A DNA stretch of 6,338 nucleotides from Oscillospiraceae bacterium (GTDB taxonomy: Bacteria; Bacillota_A; Clostridia; Oscillospirales; Oscillospiraceae): NCBI GenBank assembly GCA_017936985.1, contig JAGBEM010000221.1:1-6338 (forward strand), read 5' to 3'. Under the pieces are notes generated by a model. The model worked only from the letters and a program-made list of their open reading frames with translations. It made no database searches and was not told the origin of the DNA. The translations under genes were made by a program, and so were the position numbers. Positions 4,446 through 6,338 of this stretch are shown here, in pieces (position 1 is the stretch's first letter; every line of letters starts with the position of its first letter).

Positions 4446-5669
4446 TCCGATAAACTCCATAGGATTCACATATTCACCATTGTAAGATATGCCAAAGTGC
4501 AGGTGATTTCCTTTGGACAAACCTGTATTACCTACATAACCGATCAACTGTCCCTGCGCTACATAGTCACCGACACTGACCACATACTCAGTCATATGCA
4601 TATACACAGAAGCGTAACCGTCACCGTGATTGATCTGCACATAGTTACCGGCGGAACTGCTGTACTTTGCAATGGTCACCTTTCCGCCTCTGGTCGCATA
4701 AATGGGCGTTCCTTCCGGACAAGCCATATCGACACCACTATGCATCCGGTAAACACCCAAAATGGGATGCAGTCGCATACCAAAGGGACTGGAAAGGCGA
4801 TAATCGGAAACCGGCGTAAGCCAGCCGCTGTCGCCTACGGCAGGATATTCTACCTCCGGTGCGGTAGTGGGTGGAACATAGGTTGCCAGCCACTCCTGAT
4901 AGACCGCATCGTCAAAATCATCTTCCAGCATGGCTATTTCCTGCATCAGTTTTTCATCTTCTTGCTCAGCTTCTTCCAGAAGTGTCTCATATTCTTCGCC
5001 CTTTGCAAGGAGTTGAAGCACAAGTTCCTGAGAATGTTGACTCTTTTCCTGCAAAAGGAGCTGGGTTCCTTCCAGTTCCGCCCGTGCATCTTCCAGCGCC
5101 GATTGTTCCGCTTCCAATTCCTTTTGGGCCAAGGTCACTTCCCGGGCAGCAGCGCGGATCTGCTCCAGTCTGCGCCTGTCAGACCGGGCAATTTCCTGGA
5201 TCATATTCAGCCGATCCAGAAAATCGGTAATACTCCGGGATTCAAACAGGATCGTCCAATAGGACAGTTCCCCTGCCTCTTCCATGGCGCGGATCCGTTC
5301 TTTGTAGGACAGATTCAGTTGGGCGAGGTTCTGTTCCGCTTTTTCAAGCTCCAACTGCTTGTCTGCGATCAATACAGCATATACAGAGATTTGCTCATTT
5401 GCATTTATGATCAATGCATGAAGAAGATTGATTTGCTGGTCGATGGTCTGCTTTTCGGCAACCATCTGCTGTAATTGTTCTGCATTCTCGGTCAACTGGG
5501 CTTCCAGCTTTTCCATCTGCTGCGCAAGGGCATCCTGTTCCTGCTCCAGCGCATGGATCTGATCACGGATTTCCGAAGAGGATGCAGCATTGGCCGGTGT
5601 AAAGCCCAGCAACAACGCAAAACACAATGCGCCGCAAAGAATCGGTAACAGAAATTTGTTATGTATCAT
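4443..5669 (-). CDS. secreted coiled-coil M23 peptidoglycan endopeptidase (PcsB/CwlO/EnvC-like N-domain)
   Basis: A 408-aa exported murein hydrolase. Residues 1-28 form a signal peptide with a likely cut after ANA. Residues 32-260 are a long coiled coil rich in Glu, Gln and Leu, interrupted by GELSYWTILFESRSITDFLDRL (as 133-154), the conserved segment of PcsB/CwlO/EnvC-type proteins that are controlled by FtsEX. A Pro/Thr linker (265-277) leads to a C-terminal M23 LytM domain with zinc ligands H310 and D314 (HSGVD) and the H389-x-H391 motif (GNHLHFG), plus H358; the active site is complete. The enzyme is expected to cut peptide cross-links outside the cell during growth or division. The start is well set by AGGAG (complement of 5676-5680), 6 nt upstream. 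A near-consensus promoter with WalR-type repeats precedes it. In classical PcsB and CwlO the catalytic domain is CHAP or NlpC/P60, so this is the M23 version of that layout. Confidence 0.94.
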   Translation of the reverse strand: MIHNKFLLPILCGALCFALLLGFTPANAASSSEIRDQIHALEQEQDALAQQMEKLEAQLTENAEQLQQMVAEKQTIDQQINLLHALIINANEQISVYAVLIADKQLELEKAEQNLAQLNLSYKERIRAMEEAGELSYWTILFESRSITDFLDRLNMIQEIARSDRRRLEQIRAAAREVTLAQKELEAEQSALEDARAELEGTQLLLQEKSQHSQELVLQLLAKGEEYETLLEEAEQEDEKLMQEIAMLEDDFDDAVYQEWLATYVPPTTAPEVEYPAVGDSGWLTPVSDYRLSSPFGMRLHPILGVYRMHSGVDMACPEGTPIYATRGGKVTIAKYSSSAGNYVQINHGDGYASVYMHMTEYVVSVGDYVAQGQLIGYVGNTGLSKGNHLHFGISYNGEYVNPMEFIG

Positions 5670-5684
5670 GATTTGCTCCTGATT

Positions 5685-5720
5685 TGTAATTTCCTGTAAC
5701 CTATTGTAACTTATTGTCTA
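5685..5720. repeat. TGTAAY repeats at exact 10-nt spacing over the core promoter and leader
   Basis: On the + strand TGTAAT (5685-5690), TGTAAC (5695-5700) and TGTAAC (5705-5710) are each 10 nt apart, followed by a degenerate TGTCTA (5715-5720) again 10 nt on. All therefore face the same side of the DNA helix. The third copy overlaps the -10 element of the peptidase gene, and the others cover its transcription start and leader. They look like response-regulator half-sites (WalR/PhoP type), but their N4 spacing differs from the usual N5. Confidence 0.55.
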
Positions 5721-5731
5721 GGTTCTGTCAA
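5703..5731 (-). promoter_or_regulatory. near-consensus sigma-A promoter of the M23 peptidase gene
   Basis: On the - strand a perfect -35 TTGACA (5726-5731) and -10 TACAAT (5703-5708, 5 of 6) are 17 nt apart. The start would be near 5696, giving a leader of about 27 nt with the AGGAG ribosome binding site. It is the strongest promoter visible in the window. Confidence 0.88.
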
Positions 5732-5734
5732 GGG

Positions 5735-5751
5735 TTTACATAAAATTTACA
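5735..5751 (-). promoter_or_regulatory. putative WalR-type box upstream of the M23 peptidase promoter
   Basis: On the - strand TGTAAA (5746-5751), five bases, then TGTAAA (5735-5740): an exact match to the WalR (YycF) consensus TGTWAH-N5-TGTWAH known from Bacillus and Staphylococcus. It ends 3 nt upstream of the -35. WalR controls CwlO-, LytE- and PcsB-type hydrolases in other Firmicutes, which fits the gene. The reverse strand reads TTTACA-N5-TTTACA, which also resembles a PhoP box, so the regulator's identity is inferred. Confidence 0.6.
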
Positions 5752-5765
5752 TTCACATCAGCTTT

Positions 5766-5786
5766 TAAAATTCGTTCACGCCGAAT
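5766..5786 (-). terminator. weak hairpin after the last gene of the window
   Basis: On the - strand a 5-bp stem ATTCG/CGAAT (5782-5786 with 5770-5774) with a 7-nt loop is followed by TTTT. The stem contains the end of the upstream gene, whose stop TGA is in the loop. It is too short to be a confident terminator, and some read-through into the peptidase gene is possible. Confidence 0.3.
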
Positions 5787-6338
5787 GATTTATAAATTCC
5801 AGTCCCCACAGATCATATATAGCACGGAAGATATCTGCCAGTTCTTCGCGTTTATTTTCCAGTGCCACCGTGATTTTTTGTATTTGCTCATCCGTGCGGA
5901 CAGGTACGTCGTGATCCTCAAAATTTGGTGTCAAATCATCATTCAACCATACGCGTGCGTATGTATCATTTTCATAATTCAGCATAACAGACGCAGCAAG
6001 ATCGCCACCATATTCCAAATACAGAAATATAACCATCCCATCATCATTAATTACACGCGCAAAACCGCTGTCACTTAAAATGATCGGCATCCACACTTCA
6101 AAGCGATAACCATCTTTTTCAACAGTGTAGTCCGATGATGTAAAAAACAGATCCTCCTCCGGGGTGCGTTCCATTTTATCTGCCATCTGGAAGTAGTATT
6201 TTCCGTACCCGAAATACCAAATGCCGACTAGTAAAGTTGATATCATTAGCAGTCCACACAAAGTGATCAAGATCCCTTTTTTCATGGATGACCGCTTGCT
6301 TTTTTTCCACTGCTCACGAATTTCTTCCAGTGGTTTCA
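5776..6338 (-). CDS. single-pass membrane protein of unknown function, 5' end at or beyond the window edge
   Basis: The frame is open to the window edge. The first internal Met (ATG 6285) would give 169 aa, but no ribosome binding site precedes it. The 17 codons before it encode the sensible polar, basic stretch KPLEEIREQWKKSKRSS. The partial codon at the edge is NTG, so the true start may be exactly there. After this cytosolic N-terminus comes one transmembrane helix (residues about 3-26 from the internal Met) and then an acidic, probably extracellular domain of about 140 residues with many Asp, Glu and aromatic residues. There is no lipobox, Cys cluster or catalytic motif, and no family is recognised. 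Sampled lines are 40-45% GC, below most of the window. It lies upstream of the M23 peptidase gene on the same strand, but that gene has its own strong promoter. Confidence 0.78.
   Translation of the reverse strand, partial: KPLEEIREQWKKSKRSSMKKGILITLCGLLMISTLLVGIWYFGYGKYYFQMADKMERTPEEDLFFTSSDYTVEKDGYRFEVWMPIILSDSGFARVINDDGMVIFLYLEYGGDLAASVMLNYENDTYARVWLNDDLTPNFEDHDVPVRTDEQIQKITVALENKREELADIFRAIYDLWGLEFINHSA

Noticed and set aside
4386..5474. Open frame of 362 codons on the + strand
   Set aside because: It is antisense to the well-supported M23 peptidase gene and starts inside the last cassette gene; the protein has no recognisable motif and a shadow-like composition.

Overview
The window looks like chromosomal DNA of a mid-GC gut Clostridia, most likely an Oscillospiraceae/Ruminococcaceae-type Firmicute. 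The signs are strong AGGAGG-type Shine-Dalgarno sites, TTGACA/TATAAT-type promoters, a type III pantothenate kinase (CoaX), a PcsB/CwlO-like coiled-coil M23 endopeptidase, and several small proteins that I associate with this group from memory. No tRNA, rRNA, CRISPR array or transposase is visible. Ten protein-coding genes are supported; one runs off the right edge.

Left part (1-1331, + strand): an array of small perfect hairpins joined by an ATTTCATC-like linker (17-90) precedes an AT-rich lipoprotein gene. A HAD-family phosphatase gene follows 24 nt later. A bidirectional terminator separates this pair from a convergent gene for a three-helix membrane protein (1337-1756, -).

Middle part (1757-3343): a divergent intergenic region holds promoters for the membrane protein and for an unlisted 49-codon small membrane-protein ORF (1924-2073, +). 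That small ORF converges on coaX and shares a TTAA palindrome that gives both genes their TAA stop. Upstream of coaX, overlapping it by ATGA, is a YfcE-type metallophosphoesterase; the two form a translationally coupled operon with its own sigma-A-like promoter.

Right-middle (3400-4440, +): a compact cassette of three unrecognised small genes (73, 122 and 110 aa). The stop codon and last Arg codons of each of the first two double as the ribosome binding site of the next gene. The promoter region contains a match to mother-cell sporulation (SigE/SigK) promoter patterns. This cassette is the best candidate for an undescribed system. A second bidirectional terminator closes it.

Right end (4443-6338, -): a secreted coiled-coil/M23 peptidoglycan hydrolase has a near-consensus sigma-A promoter. 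Directly upstream of the -35 lies a perfect two-repeat WalR-type box (TGTAAA-N5-TGTAAA), and further TGT repeats at 10-nt spacing cover the core promoter and leader. This suggests control by a cell-wall two-component system, as known for CwlO and PcsB. The last gene encodes a single-pass membrane protein of unknown function whose start lies at or beyond the window edge.
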